From the NCBI GenBank assembly GCA_903813345.2, contig CAIIXF020000003.1, positions 19,794,931-19,858,930 of the forward strand: a stretch of 64,000 bases of DNA, in the 5' to 3' direction. A model generated the notes under the pieces. It ran no database searches, had not been told where the DNA came from, and worked only from the letters and a program-made list of their open reading frames with translations. This DNA is from Owenia fusiformis (taxonomy: Eukaryota > Annelida > Polychaeta > Sabellida > Oweniidae). How positions within the stretch are numbered: the first letter of the stretch is position 1; every line of letters begins with the position of its first letter. This document shows positions 1 to 11,185 of the stretch, in pieces. A program made the translations under genes and the position numbers.

Positions 1-92
1 AATCGGTTTTCAAAATCCTAAGTGTAGGCATCAGATTTCCTCATAACCTGTGACCTTGCAGACCATGACAACCTGACAAATCTGATAATTAC

Positions 93-3000
93 CTCCACAA
101 CATTGTATCCTAAGATTTCTAAGTGTCTTTTCCGTGATTGCTGATGTCCGCGAAGATGCGAACTTGAGTAACAATACATGGCCTCACTGTACAATAGCAC
201 TGCCACCTTTTGCCAGTTTTCAGGTATCGGGACTGATGGGTCGATGACATTATTCACTGGATTGTTTGACTCATCAAGCAGTAAGGAAAAATCTAAAATA
301 TTACAAAAATTTACGTTGTAAAAAAGATACAGTATTCACCTTTCCATAAAGTCGGCTCATGAATATTATAATGAGCAGCTTGAAAATCTGTGATGTTAAT
401 GATAGAAACTTTTCCCGCGAAAGAACAAATGCAATTGAGTTTACATGTAAATCCTCAGTTAATTGCTGTCAATTGTACCGCTTCAAATGGGTATATTATC
501 AGAAAATTAATATCGATTTTTACGTTGTAAAAAAGATACAGTATAAAATTGTGAAAAATATTTTGAGTCAATATAGCCTTTTTCATCCTTTAAATATGTT
601 AAAAAAGAATTTGTGATATCTGCTCATTAGATTCCTAATTCATTATGTTATGATTTCCCCTTTTTCTAAATTATTTAAAAATTAAAGCATTTTTATCACA
701 GTGGGTTTATTTTATAAGAGATATTTAATGTAATGCTATGAACAAAAATTCTGTTAAACTGTAAAACGTTTTTCAAAAACCTTTCTTAACTTGTTTGCTA
801 TTTAAAAATGATATTCACATTTTTCTTAATACCATTTTAGCATCAATTGGGAGAAGAAAATAGCATTTGTATCAAATATACATGTACATTACATCAGTAA
901 TTAAAAATTGATAAATAAATGAAAAAATAAATTGAAAGATATAAATGAAAAGATACCTATGTGATGGTAGTATGGGGAGAAAACATTCATCGTAAACTTT
1001 TCACTTCGGTTGTTGGTGTATCCCATTTGATAGCTTTTATTCCTTTGATTGCTATAGGTCTGTTGGTTGCCATAGGTATATTGGTTGCCATGGTGATTTT
1101 GGCTGCTAGAGCTAGTTTGGAGGGAGGGGAGAATTTGATTCAATGCCCGAGCCACCTCTGATTTCATATGCTCTGCCTGATATGACAGTCTGTGCCCTGA
1201 AACACAGAGAAAAGGTGAATAAAGGACATCCAAAAATACTTTAAAGCAAAGCTATTTTGACAGTAAACAATAGGTAATAAATACACTGGTCCCCACCTGG
1301 TTAAAGACATAACGTCTTTATAACAAAATGGGTAAACTTCCATCGGAGGAAGATTTTATTTTAATCATTTTCACCAAGAAGGAGGTTGATTTGTATCCAA
1401 ATATTTTACCCGTGTGTTAATAGTAACATCCGATTACTGAAAATCTAGGCAGTCACGAACAAATATATCCATCAGCTCCAATAATTGAGTGAGAATTCCT
1501 CCCTTCAGCAACCAGTATCTGGTGAATTTCATAACATCTTGGTTGCTTCATGTTATGATCTATTAACTCCCTGGTTTCTGAAGTGAGGAATTCTCACTCG
1601 ATTATGGGAGCCGTTGGATGTATATGATCGTGACTGATTCAGTTTTTTCTATGCTGATAATGTTATTAAGTTAACAAAGGCATACTTTTGTATTTATATC
1701 AATATCAAGGAAATTTAAATAAATTGAAAAAAAAAACTGATTCAGTGCAGGTTCCAAATTGAAGTTTCAACATAATATAGAGTACTAGAAAAGTACCTGT
1801 TTGATTTCCCAGCATATTGACCTTGCAGTACTGCTCATGAAACCATGGAATGTCCAATTCTGGGCACTCAAGCACTACGATTCGGTTTAACATCATCATA
1901 CGCCTTTCCATGAATTGTTTATGCCCAAGATGTGCTGGAAATACAGAAACAATTGATAACAAAAAATGTTTCCATTCTTTTCTGTCAACATATACAGGGC
2001 GTTCAGTAAGTAAAGCTAATTTTGCTCTCAAACTTTTATTTCTTGTCTATCATCTTTCAAATTTTCAGTGGAGAAGCATCAGACACTTTTCTAACTATCC
2101 TGACAAAATGATCAAGATATAATGAATAACAGCAAAATGGTGGTTGTCATAGTAACGCGAATACGGGTTCTGCGGAGCAATTTTATAAGTTCACAGCATA
2201 GTAGATTTTGTTAACGTTAGTTTCTGTCCTGTCTATGTTTCAACCATAGTTCTGTGGCTACTCCACATTTCTACTTTCAAGTTAGCATTCTATTTCATGT
2301 TCAAAGTAGTTGTGAATCAGATAATGTACCCATCCTAGGCTGATATTGGTTAGTTCTGAGAGTTCCCTTACAGTTATACTGCGGTCTTCATCTAACGATT
2401 GCCTCAAATGATTCATGTTAGCCTCTTTGGTTAGAAGTTTTGGCCTCCCTGACCTTGGCTCATCACTTGTTGTTTTTCTCGCCTTTTGGAATTTCTGATA
2501 CCATTTGTAGATTGTGTACTTAGGCACACTGTCCCCATATGCTTTTTGAATATCCCTAATGGTATCCTGCTTGGATTTCCCTAGCAACACATTGTATCTG
2601 ATGCTACTTCTCAATTGTTGTTTCATTTCATTGTTCATTTTGCTTCCATTGGCAATCCTGGCAGCCATGATTTTGATGATGTCATGGAGCAGTGTCTGAT
2701 GGATCATTCTGGATCATTCCATCTGTTGTATCATCTGTCTGTGATGTCATAGACTACTGTTGCCATGGTATCATATTTGTGTATGTTGTTGTTATATTTG
2801 TCGTGACTTTCAGCCATAGCAAACAAAGACATATGCAGCATTAATCTTAATCAATTTCATTGCATTATAACATTTTTATTAAAGTAAGAAATTGCTCCGC
2901 AGAACCCGTATTCACGTTACTATGACAACCATTGTTTTGCTATTATTCATCATATCTTATTTAATTTTTCAGGGTAGTTAGAAAAATGTCAAATGCTTCT

Positions 3001-6000
3001 TCACTGAAAATTTGAAAGATAAATGACAAAAAATAAAAGTTTGAGAGCAAAATTAGCTTTACTTACTGAACGCCCTGTAATACACAAGACATTATTAACA
3101 TGCAAAATGTCACCACCTGCTATTTGTTATAGACCCCATTTGTTGAGGATGCAAAATTTCAAACATTGACTGCCAGACTCCAAACTCCACCCACAAAAAT
3201 ATCTTACCACTTGTGGTGACATAAAAATGTGTTGAGATGGGATCCTAAATAATGATAGAGAGCTAGAGGAGAAGAGAGCTAGATTAATTATTTTATTTCT
3301 GAAAACTTGTAGATGATTTTGAAAAAAACTGAAGTCAGTCTAAACAGTATTTGTTAAGTTATTGGAAGTTTTAAGACTTTGTCACAGCCGTCAACCACCA
3401 ATCGCCAACTACCACCCACCAATCACCAACCACCGTCACAAAAAACGGATACCATAACAATATGTCACCATTTATGTCACCACTTTTTGGTGGTGACATA
3501 ATAAAACTGGAAACTGAAACTAATTTTCATACATCAATTAACAAAAATAATAGAACAAAATCCTGCACTAAGAGATAGAACATTCAGCATGGAATTTATC
3601 AAAAAGTAAAAATATGAAAATCATATATCCGAAATTGTTCATTGGTTAGGTGTATGATTAAATAGATTAAAATTCCTCAATTCACTAACCTTTTATAGCA
3701 TTACTATCTAGCTTTCGACAACACCTGTTGCCTTTCTCAAGATGTCTGAATTTGGTTTTTAAGTTCAGCACCGCACCCACCACGCATTTGGAAGAGATAC
3801 GTGGATGACACTTGGGTAGTTATACAGGAAGAGTTCGTCCAAGAGTTCACAGACTTTATCAATTCAGTAGACTCAGATATAAAATTCACAACTGAAGCTT
3901 TAAAAGATAGGAAGTTGCCATTTTTAGATACAGTCACTGAAATTCAGGAGGATAGATCTTTGTCCATTAGTGTGTATAGAAAACCCACACACACTGATTT
4001 ATATTTAAAATTTGATTCACATCACCCACTTTCAACAAAGAAAGGAATCGTTAAGACTTTACACAAGAGAGCCAATGAAATTATTACAAATCCCGCAGAG
4101 CTAGAAGCAGAGAAAACCCATATTAATAAAGCATTAGCCCGGTGTGGTTATCCATCTTGGATGTTAAACCAAGCTCAGAATCACACAGTTAGGCAACAGG
4201 ATCCTGCTAGAGACAGTGAAGATAGGGATATTAAGGTAGTTCTTCCCTATGTGAGTTCGATCGCTCCCAAACTTCAACGTGTTTTTCAAGACATTGGAGT
4301 TAAGACTTGTTTCAAATCAGTGAAAACTATCAAACAAGCGTTAGTTGCACCCAAAGACCCCACTCCCAAGGACCTTAAGTCCGGAGTCATATATGAAATC
4401 CAATGCTCAGATTGTGATAAGAAGTATATAGGAGAGACAGGGAGAGCCATAGGAACTAGAATAAAAGAACACAGAGACGCCTTAAGAATTAACCCAGACA
4501 AGTCAGCAATCGCTCAACATTCATTTGATGAAGCGCATAAGATAAACTGGGATTATAGAATTATTGACTCAGAGTCTAAATACTTTGATAGAAAGATAAA
4601 GGAAGCGATACATATTCATAAATATAAACCTGAACTTAACAGAGACTTAGGATATAAGGTTTCCCCGAGTCTACTTGAGGTTGCTAGGTCAAAGATCAAG
4701 TCAAGGTCAAATCTACCAGTTTCCCGCCAAATTCAGACATCTTGAGAAAGGCAACAGGTGTTGTCGAAAGCTAGATAGTAATGCTATAAAAGGTTAGTGA
4801 ATTGAGGAATTTTAATCTATTTAATGAAAATCATATTTTTAAAAATTATGTCAAAAAAGCTTGGTACGTTATTAATCAAAGTCTAGTGAAATATTTGGCA
4901 ACATCCAGATATCTTAGCCTATCTCACTAGCACAGCTTAGATAAGTAGGAGTGATTTAAGAACTATATAAAATAGGCTAAATTCTATAAAACCACTTTAG
5001 TTGACCTTTTACACCCTTCTTCAAAGGACTTCATTTATGCTTAAATTTATATACTTGTGAAATACCCTTTGGACCTTTCAGAGCTGCATTGAGACAGCAT
5101 TAAATAAATACTGTAATGTGCTAAATATACCAAATCAGCTGAAGGTGAACAAAAAGCAAAATAACAACTTACAAACGAGAAATAAAGTTTAGAATGTGCA
5201 CTATGAAAGCTATTATTATTGATCGCGCAACTGGGGAGTTATCTGTGAAAGATGTTGAGAAACCTGAAATTAAACAACCAAGTGAAGTACTTGTAAAAGT
5301 GAAATATTCTGGCATATGTGGGTCAGATTTAGGATCCCTCAACAAAAAGACAGGAAATGAGACAAAATGCATCCTCGGACATGAAGTCTCTGGTATTGTA
5401 GAAGAAATTGGAGCTGCAGTCCATGATTTGAAAGTTGGTGACCCCGTATGCGTTAGCAGCGTGATGGGATGTGGATCATGTGGTAGGTGCAGCCGTGGGA
5501 GGGAAAACCTATGCGACAATGAAGGAATATCCACATTGTTGGGATATTTAGTGGATGGTGGCATGACTGCTTTCATTGTGTCGAAACGAGCACGTTTGTT
5601 TCTCCTTCCATCTGAAATGCCACTTGATATTGCAGCCTTAAGTGAGCCATTTGCAACAGCTTATCACCCATTAGAGATGGTTGCAAAAAATCTTGATCCT
5701 GAGGTATCCAAGGCATTGGTGATTGGTTGTGGCCCTACGGGAATGGCAATGGCATTTCTTTTGCATTACAAAGGTTTCAAAAGCATAACAGTAGTCCAAC
5801 GATCCAAGCCGCGACGGGATGCTTTGTTGAGCTTCGATCTCGGAATTGACGTCCTACACCCAGATTCTCTTATAAGCGAATTTGAAACCAAAAATGGCCG
5901 GAATGATGGATTTGATTTCATTTTTGACACTTCTGGTACAGCAGAAGCAATAAATGCGTATTTCCCTTTGGCACGTAAAGGAGGAGATTACTGCATATTT

Positions 6001-9000
6001 GGACTCATTGATCCAAAAGTGTGTCTGGATAAAGTAAACGCCTCTGACTTGATGATGAATGAAATAAATATTTTGGGCTCAAACTGCTTCACACCAACAG
6101 ATTTAACAAAAACTATTGACATTCTCAACAAAATGCACCAATTGTTGGATTTATCTAAAATTGGTATCAACCTTTACCCAATAGAAAGATATGAAGAAGG
6201 ATTTACTGATATGCAAGATAAGAAAGTGACAAAAGTCATGTTTGAGTTCAATGTCTAACCAAGAGAATACTTTGGTGATTTTAAACAAACTGCACAAATT
6301 GCTATTTAGCTTAAAAAATAAGTAAATGAAGTGTTCATTATAACATATTAAATTAACAAGGCATTGACATGACATTAAATAATGGGACTCACAAGACACA
6401 CTTAGATATCCAAAATGGCTGCCTTAACATTTACCCTGAATGCCTTAATTATACCATTAACATCCCTTTAAATTTAATTTTGGAACTTTCCAATATGTAA
6501 TATTATGAAATGAACTATAGAATGAGTTTTCATACACATATACATGAAATCATTATAATAATCAATAGTATGAATAAATTAATATTTTTCTTACCAGAAT
6601 CGAGAGTCTTGTCTGCCTTCTTAAGATAATCAAGGCTGAATATTTTGCGAAGAATATCATGTGGATAACACTGTATAAGAGACATGGAGAACGCAAAGTT
6701 AATCACCATGTTAACTGGAAGGTTGTCATTGAGGTTCGCTTCATTCACTAACTGAAATGAATAATACAAATGGTTTAACATGCTCCACTTGCAATGCTTA
6801 ATATTTACTAATAAATAAGGCATTAACATGTAAAATGTCACCACCTGCCATTTGTTACAGATGCCGACTGTCGAGTGGCAACCGCCAAACACTAAAAAAA
6901 GTTGGAGACAATAACAATCAATTGAATTCCATGATAAGACTCTTATCTTTGGCTACAAGACACTAGCTATACTTTAATGAGTGGTTAAATAACTTATGGT
7001 ATATTATATTTGTACTACTGTATGTTCAAGAATTAAAATTGTATCATTTTTCGCAGATATTGTAATATTGAAAAAATGATGTAAACAAAGTTATAAAAAC
7101 AGAAATATATACATGAATTAAAAAAAATTGAATTTCACGATCATTTTTGGGTGATATACTAAGAAAGGTGTGCTTTAAGATAGTTGAGGCAATGTCATGA
7201 ATCTTGAAATGGGGTCTTTGTTATGATTTAAAAATATGATAAAACAAAAAAAGCCATTTTGAATTGAGTGACCATATTTGAAATGCCAATAGTACTGTTT
7301 TAAATACCTTGAAAGCAATTTGTGAGAACTCAGCACTACGTCTTGGAGTGTATCCCACTTGGGCCAGGGCATCTATGACACTCTGGAGTCTGATGAGTGT
7401 CAGTGTATCTTGGTTAGCAATGCAGGTATCCACCAAGTCATCCATAACCTCAGGCAGGTAGAACCTTAGGTTAGCTATTGATCTAAAATAAAACTTTTTA
7501 TTAGGGGGACTCCGTTGAACTTAACACCCAAAATAAATTAGCCACACAGTGTCGAATGGTGAGCTCACACAGCAAATGTGACAGCTATATGTACTAAGAA
7601 ATTTGAAGTAAAGAATTTTGTTACTGATGCACATACTTAGCCACTCTATACATGGAGACATCAGTTAGATCCTTAGTGAAGTTAGGATACAGGTTCATCA
7701 GAGCATTTGTCAGATTAGGGTCTCTGTGCTTCTTATCCATACATAAAGAGGTCACCAGCTGAAAACAAGAAGATAAATGAATAAACACAGAGAGCTCACA
7801 CATCTCAAACTCACAACCTTATGTTATGGCGACAGCGTCTTGCTAAGCGTGTTTATTGCTCTAGAATACTCAGCCAACTTGACAAAACTTCTCAAAAAAG
7901 GTTGTTTCATCGGCCAATCTGACGAGAGGGAACAGGTGTTAATACTCAAACACACTAGATGTAACATCCATACATACATTCACACACAATTAGCTGGATA
8001 ATCCTTGAGGTTTTTTATGTTAAAGGAGGTTTAAGGCCTCCTAAAACATGAAAAGAGAAACATGGAGTACATGTACAAATTGTGCTGAAAGAGAACCATT
8101 TTTAAAACATTTTCAAAATAACACCCATGGGCATTTATTTTGAGAGAAATTAGGAAGCAGGAATTACAAGTAAATCTGATACTATAGTAACTATACTCAC
8201 ATTACTCAATGTCCCAAGGTCATTGACCTCATGTATTTGCTCCAACACAGCTTTGTAAATAGCATTCAAGATCTTGATAGACTGACGTTTTAGCTCAATG
8301 GATTCCACTCTCTGAAGATCTGATATTCGTTTCGCAAATGCACATAGGGATTTTACATCAGCATTAGGCAAGAAATCAATGATCTTCTTGAACAGACCAG
8401 GAGGTAATGGTTGGTCAGTGAAGCGTAATATGGCCTGTAATGCGGTATAGGGATATTTTGTTATACCGGCAGCTGCAAAGGAATATCTTTATATATTATG
8501 CCTTGGTCACATTTGGTCCGATTTTCACTACGGCTCCCGGCTGATTGAGTATTTTGTTCAAAATTGAATACAATATTGAACAAAACACTCAATCGGGGAG
8601 GCGCCGGCCGATGGATCAGAGCAAATGTGACTCAGGCATTAGTTGATGATGGGTATTGATATTTCAATGCTATTCAATAACATTAGTTTCAAATTGAAAA
8701 AGTGCAAGTACAGTACATGTAGAAAATTATTTATATGGAACTGCCTTCAAAGAATTTTGATGATTTTTATAGGTTATAACTACATAACTAGAATAAAGTA
8801 TGTACTGAGAGTTTATCTCACTATTAAATTCACTTATAACCAGAACTTGAAAGACAAAAATAAGTTGTTTTTGGTTAATAAAATTCAATAAACTAATTAT
8901 AGATGTTTTGATTTAATAATTTAATTAAAAAAACTTTTGAAAGGTATTTCACTCATTGGAATACATTGACTATTGTGCAGTGCTCATAAATTTTATCTAC

Positions 9001-10519
9001 AATTCAAATTACAAGTTGATAGGGGTTATTAAAATAAACTTAAATTGTCAAATCTAACCAACATACCAGTTGTTTGAGGGTCATCAATAGCCTTCCAAAG
9101 ATGGTCATGGTAAGCCAATTTCAGCTCCTTCGATAACAAGTTCTTACGTATGATGATATTACTCACAAACTTGAAAATCACATCTGTTCTGTGAGAGGTA
9201 TGCCCAGTTAAAACTGGCACATTGTGAAGAATATGCTTCTGTACTTCGTTCAAAAGTTCAACATTACTGCAGTTTGTATCTTGTAGGCTTTCACATATAT
9301 TTGATAATAGGATCACATCTTCTATTTTTTCTTGCTTCAGTTTTGTTAATAATATGCTTTCAATTTCAAGCTTCATGTGACTGGGACTGTCTCTTTTGAA
9401 CACTGTATGGAGGTTGACAATTTGATTCAGCTTCAAATCAGGGTTCAATTTTCTGTATCCAATGTCCTTGAATGCTTTGGCAAAGTTAAAATCATAATAT
9501 CCAGCCTTTTTTAAGGAACCACATATATCTGCCAAATGACCATGGTTGCATCTGTCCCCAACTAATATTGCTGCATTGGCACATGCATTGAGGATGTCCA
9601 TAACTTTCTGGATTGTTCTATCACCATGAGAGACACGTGTTGCCATGCGCATGTGCGCTGCGATATCTTCAGGATAACTAAGGGTATCAGTTTTATCAAA
9701 CATCATCAGAGTAATTTCATATAATTTTGTACGCAATCTAGGCGAGCTATAGTACTCCAGAGTATGTGCTGTTTGAGACACCAAACGTGCGTTCGTTCTA
9801 GTGTATTCAATATGCTCCAGCAAATCACTGAATCTATTAATCACATTCTTTATTAGTTTATAATCTCTATATGTTTTCCCACGTATCACTTCAGCAAAAT
9901 CTTTTAGAGTGGGAAGATCAATGTCAGTTGACGAAGCATTCTGATTGGCTAATGACAATTTACAAAACAAGCTTGATTGCAATTCAATTCCCAATTGGGT
10001 CAATGATACAGTAATATTTGCTAGATCACTGGCAGAAAAATTAGGAACATTTTTTTCAATTTTTCCTAGGAGTTGATCAAAATTTGGATGTAGTCTAACT
10101 AATCCTACTGTACTGTTGATCTTATTCCCCAATGCAAGTTGAATGTAAGAAATGATATGAGAGTCATTTTGTAGCCAGGGAAAATGCTCTATACGCTTGA
10201 ATGCAGCCAGTTTTAGTGAACACAAGTCTTGTGCAATATCCCCAATATTTTTGTTGTGGATGTCTTCCAGGATTTCGAGCTCAGGCGCACTCAAGAATGT
10301 CTCAGGATGATCGGTGCTGCTTGTGTACCATTTAAAATTCTGGGGCGCTTCACTTGGCTTTTTAAGATTTCCAGTTCGATGGTTATATTGAATGACACGA
10401 GGGAGTTGTTTGAATGCAGGTTTTATCGAACAATGTCTGCTTGTTATAACAGCACTTTTAGCACCTGTCTTGAGCCATTTGAAGGCTTTGGCCCCTTTTC
10501 TACCAACACAACCCAGCAT
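93..10519 (-). CDS. FASTKD-family mitochondrial RNA-binding protein, eight exons, 3' end beyond window
   Basis: Exons on the minus strand: 10519-9067, 8472-8201, 7758-7637, 7482-7308, 6751-6595, 1934-1797, 1196-957 and 256-93. All seven junctions are GT-AG and keep one frame, giving 907 codons. The N-terminus (MLGCVGRKGAKAFKW) is basic and suits a mitochondrial presequence. A long helical-repeat-like region fills residues 1-600. FAST_1 lies near 620-725 (INFAFSMSLIQCYPHDILRK), FAST_2 near 727-775 (LECPELDIPWFHEQYC), and a RAP domain runs from about 865 (HLRGHQQSRKRHLEILGY). The family acts in mitochondrial mRNA processing and stability. The RAP domain breaks off after VVE at a donor-like GAG|GTAATT, so a last exon probably lies left of position 1; the reading frame runs on to a TAG at 18-20 if that donor is not used. 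A tiny upstream ORF precedes the start in the same exon, after an acceptor-like TTTTTAG, so a 5' UTR intron is likely. Which paralogue this is cannot be said. Confidence 0.9.
1450..1636. repeat. Small palindromic MITE in a FASTKD intron
   Basis: The stretch begins CAGTCACG and ends CGTGACTG. The two halves are inverted copies of each other, with GAGTGAGAATTCCTC in one arm and GAGGAATTCTCACTC in the other. No clear target duplication was found, so the superfamily is open. Confidence 0.6.
1995..3077. mobile_element. Mariner/Tc1-type element with about 190-bp terminal inverted repeats
   Basis: The termini are CAGGGCGTTCAGTAAGTAAA and its reverse complement, flanked by TA at 1993-1994 and 3078-3079. 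The arms 1995-2184 and 2889-3077 are imperfect inverted copies over their whole length, much longer than typical 28-30 bp mariner ends. The interior holds only the N-terminal DNA-binding part of a transposase, so the element is non-autonomous. It sits in FASTKD intron 5, about 60 bp upstream (in gene direction) of the exon 1934-1797 acceptor. Confidence 0.85.
2282..2707 (-). pseudogene. Mariner-family transposase N-terminal fragment (helix-turn-helix domain)
   Basis: This 141-codon ORF has the paired helix-turn-helix layout of mariner transposases: a first HTH ending in KYTIYKWYQKFQKAR, the linker EPRSGRPK, and a second HTH around ITVRELSELTNISLGWVHYL. It stops before the DDE/D catalytic domain, so it cannot catalyse transposition. 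It could be a relic or a DNA-binding-only product. The copy lies inside the mariner-type inverted-repeat element. Confidence 0.75.
3090..3490. repeat. Dispersed 'ATGTCACCACC' repeat, copy 1
   Basis: The stretch contains AAAATGTCACCACCTG near 3105 and a terminal hairpin near 3463-3490 where ATGTCACCA faces TGGTGGTGACAT. Related sequence recurs at about 6815-6925 and 59130-59345, which marks it as an interspersed repeat. It lies between the mariner-type and Penelope-like elements. Confidence 0.5.
3614..4836 (+). mobile_element. Penelope-like retroelement, 5'-truncated, with inverted flanking repeat
   Basis: About 95 bp at 3659-3753 are repeated in inverted orientation at 4731-4825, essentially identically. 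The block is bounded by a 13-bp direct repeat, ATGAAAATCATAT, at 3614-3626 and 4824-4836, which is likely the target duplication. Between the repeats lies the 3' half of a Penelope ORF. Inverted flanks of this kind and severe 5' truncation are known for Penelope-like elements. The near-identity of the flanks suggests a fairly recent insertion. Confidence 0.85.
3780..4745 (+). pseudogene. Penelope-like ORF fragment: end of reverse transcriptase plus GIY-YIG endonuclease
   Basis: The open frame enters at PRIWKRYVDDTW, so it begins at the YVDD catalytic motif of the reverse transcriptase; the upstream palm and fingers are missing. After the thumb region a GIY-YIG nuclease follows. It shows GVIYEIQCSDCDKKYIGETG with the Cys pair typical of Penelope elements, then an Arg/His helix (RIKEHRDAL) and the likely metal-binding Glu in KIKEAIHIH. 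The ORF is intact to its stop inside the 3' inverted repeat. No promoter or full RT remains, so it is a dead retroelement copy. It should not be read as a host gene. Confidence 0.9.
5194..6258 (+). CDS. Zinc-dependent medium-chain dehydrogenase/reductase, intronless, nested in FASTKD intron
   Basis: This 354-aa ORF has full MDR architecture. The GroES-like half has catalytic-zinc ligands Cys42 (GICGSD), His63/Glu64 (GHE) and probably Glu151, and a complete structural-zinc set Cys93, 96, 99 and 107. The Rossmann motif is GCGPTG at 178-183. After the second strand comes VVQRSKPRR instead of an acidic residue, which favours NADP(H) over NAD(H). The family oxidises or reduces alcohols and polyols (sorbitol, threonine and butanediol dehydrogenases); the substrate here is unknown. 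Met4 (MKAIII) is the more family-like start. The gene has no intron and lies antisense inside FASTKD intron 5, about 370 bp after a Penelope relic. All active-site residues are kept, so it looks functional. Its origin may be retroposition or horizontal transfer. Confidence 0.88.
   Translation: MCTMKAIIIDRATGELSVKDVEKPEIKQPSEVLVKVKYSGICGSDLGSLNKKTGNETKCILGHEVSGIVEEIGAAVHDLKVGDPVCVSSVMGCGSCGRCSRGRENLCDNEGISTLLGYLVDGGMTAFIVSKRARLFLLPSEMPLDIAALSEPFATAYHPLEMVAKNLDPEVSKALVIGCGPTGMAMAFLLHYKGFKSITVVQRSKPRRDALLSFDLGIDVLHPDSLISEFETKNGRNDGFDFIFDTSGTAEAINAYFPLARKGGDYCIFGLIDPKVCLDKVNASDLMMNEINILGSNCFTPTDLTKTIDILNKMHQLLDLSKIGINLYPIERYEEGFTDMQDKKVTKVMFEFNV
6815..6925. repeat. Dispersed 'ATGTCACCACC' repeat, copy 2
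   Basis: AAAATGTCACCACCTGCCATT near 6833, and the following CCGCCAAACACTAAAAA with AAAGTTGGAGAC, match the copies near 3.1 kb and 59.1 kb. It sits just upstream (in gene direction) of FASTKD exon 5. Confidence 0.45.
7780..7930 (-). repeat. tRNA-derived SINE-like repeat, copy 1
   Basis: On the minus strand this reads like a decayed tRNA head. GGCTGAGTATTCTAGAGC resembles an A box, and GTTGTGAGTTTGAGATG resembles a B box about 60 bp on. The same head plus a shared tail (TCGGCCAATCTGACGAGAG) recurs at 29577-29735. It is not a functional tRNA: no stable acceptor stem is evident. It lies in a FASTKD intron. Confidence 0.5.
8500..8637. repeat. 138-bp palindromic MITE
   Basis: The left end GCCTTGGTCACATTTG pairs with the right end CAAATGTGACTCAGGC. 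An inner palindrome around CACTCAAT/ATTGAGTG completes a fold-back. It lies in a FASTKD intron directly upstream (in gene direction) of exon 2. Confidence 0.55.
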
Positions 10520-10689
10520 TTTCCCAGCTTATTCATCAGTTCATGTGTCTAAAAATAAAAATTAACATGAAAAAATGTCACTATGTGTGGGTAAGTGTGA
10601 AAAACCATCAGCTGAATGTCAGTTATAGTCACATTTTCTTCATATAAATGGGCCTTCGAGTTTCTGTCCCTAAAGGTAGAGTGGAAATT

Positions 10690-11185
10690 TCAATCTTGCA
10701 CAATCCTATTACATCCTAGGAGTCATCAAGAGAACGTTTTCCAACAAAGACCCAGACATTTTCCTTCCCCTCTACAAATCATTAAACTATTGTTCGTCCC
10801 CATTTTGATTACTGTACAGTTGTCTGGATCTCCAAATTCAAGATGGATACAATATTGAGAAAATAGAAAGGAGAGCCATCAAACTGATAACTGGACAAGA
10901 ACTGAATCTCTTCTCAATGGCCCATAGGAGGAAGGACATCTGATCAAAGTTTACAAGTTGAACAACATAGACTATTCTTAATTAATTACTCTGAGTCAAA
11001 GCATTAAAAGAGGTCACAGCAAGAAATTCTGCAAAAGTAGATCAAACACTGCTCTGAGACAAGGATTTTTCAGCCAACACACCATCAATGAATGGAACAA
11101 CCTCCCGGAAAAATCAGTCTCCACCCAGACCGTAGACAAGTTGAAGTGACTTCAGTCTGTTACACTGCTTCAAAGGGCAAGAAGT
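10690..11185 (+). pseudogene. Decayed L2/CR1-like LINE, 3' end of reverse transcriptase ORF
   Basis: Across frame shifts the sequence reads as the C-terminal RT region of a non-LTR retrotransposon: RPHFDYCTVVW, then EKIERRAIKLITG, then a stretch matching the usual 'NFFSQR..NEWNNLPE..VS..TVDKLK' ending near 11150. Several stops and shifts make it non-coding. It lies between the divergent FASTKD and tafazzin genes. Confidence 0.7.

Noticed and set aside
961-1161. Plus-strand ORF with hydrophobic stretch
   Set aside because: It is the antisense shadow of FASTKD exon 7, whose frame and splice phases fit.
1797-2031. Extending FASTKD exon 6 upstream into the mariner terminal repeat
   Set aside because: The frame is open there, but the TTTCCAG acceptor at 1935-1936 matches the phase of exon 5, and the extra residues are repeat-derived.
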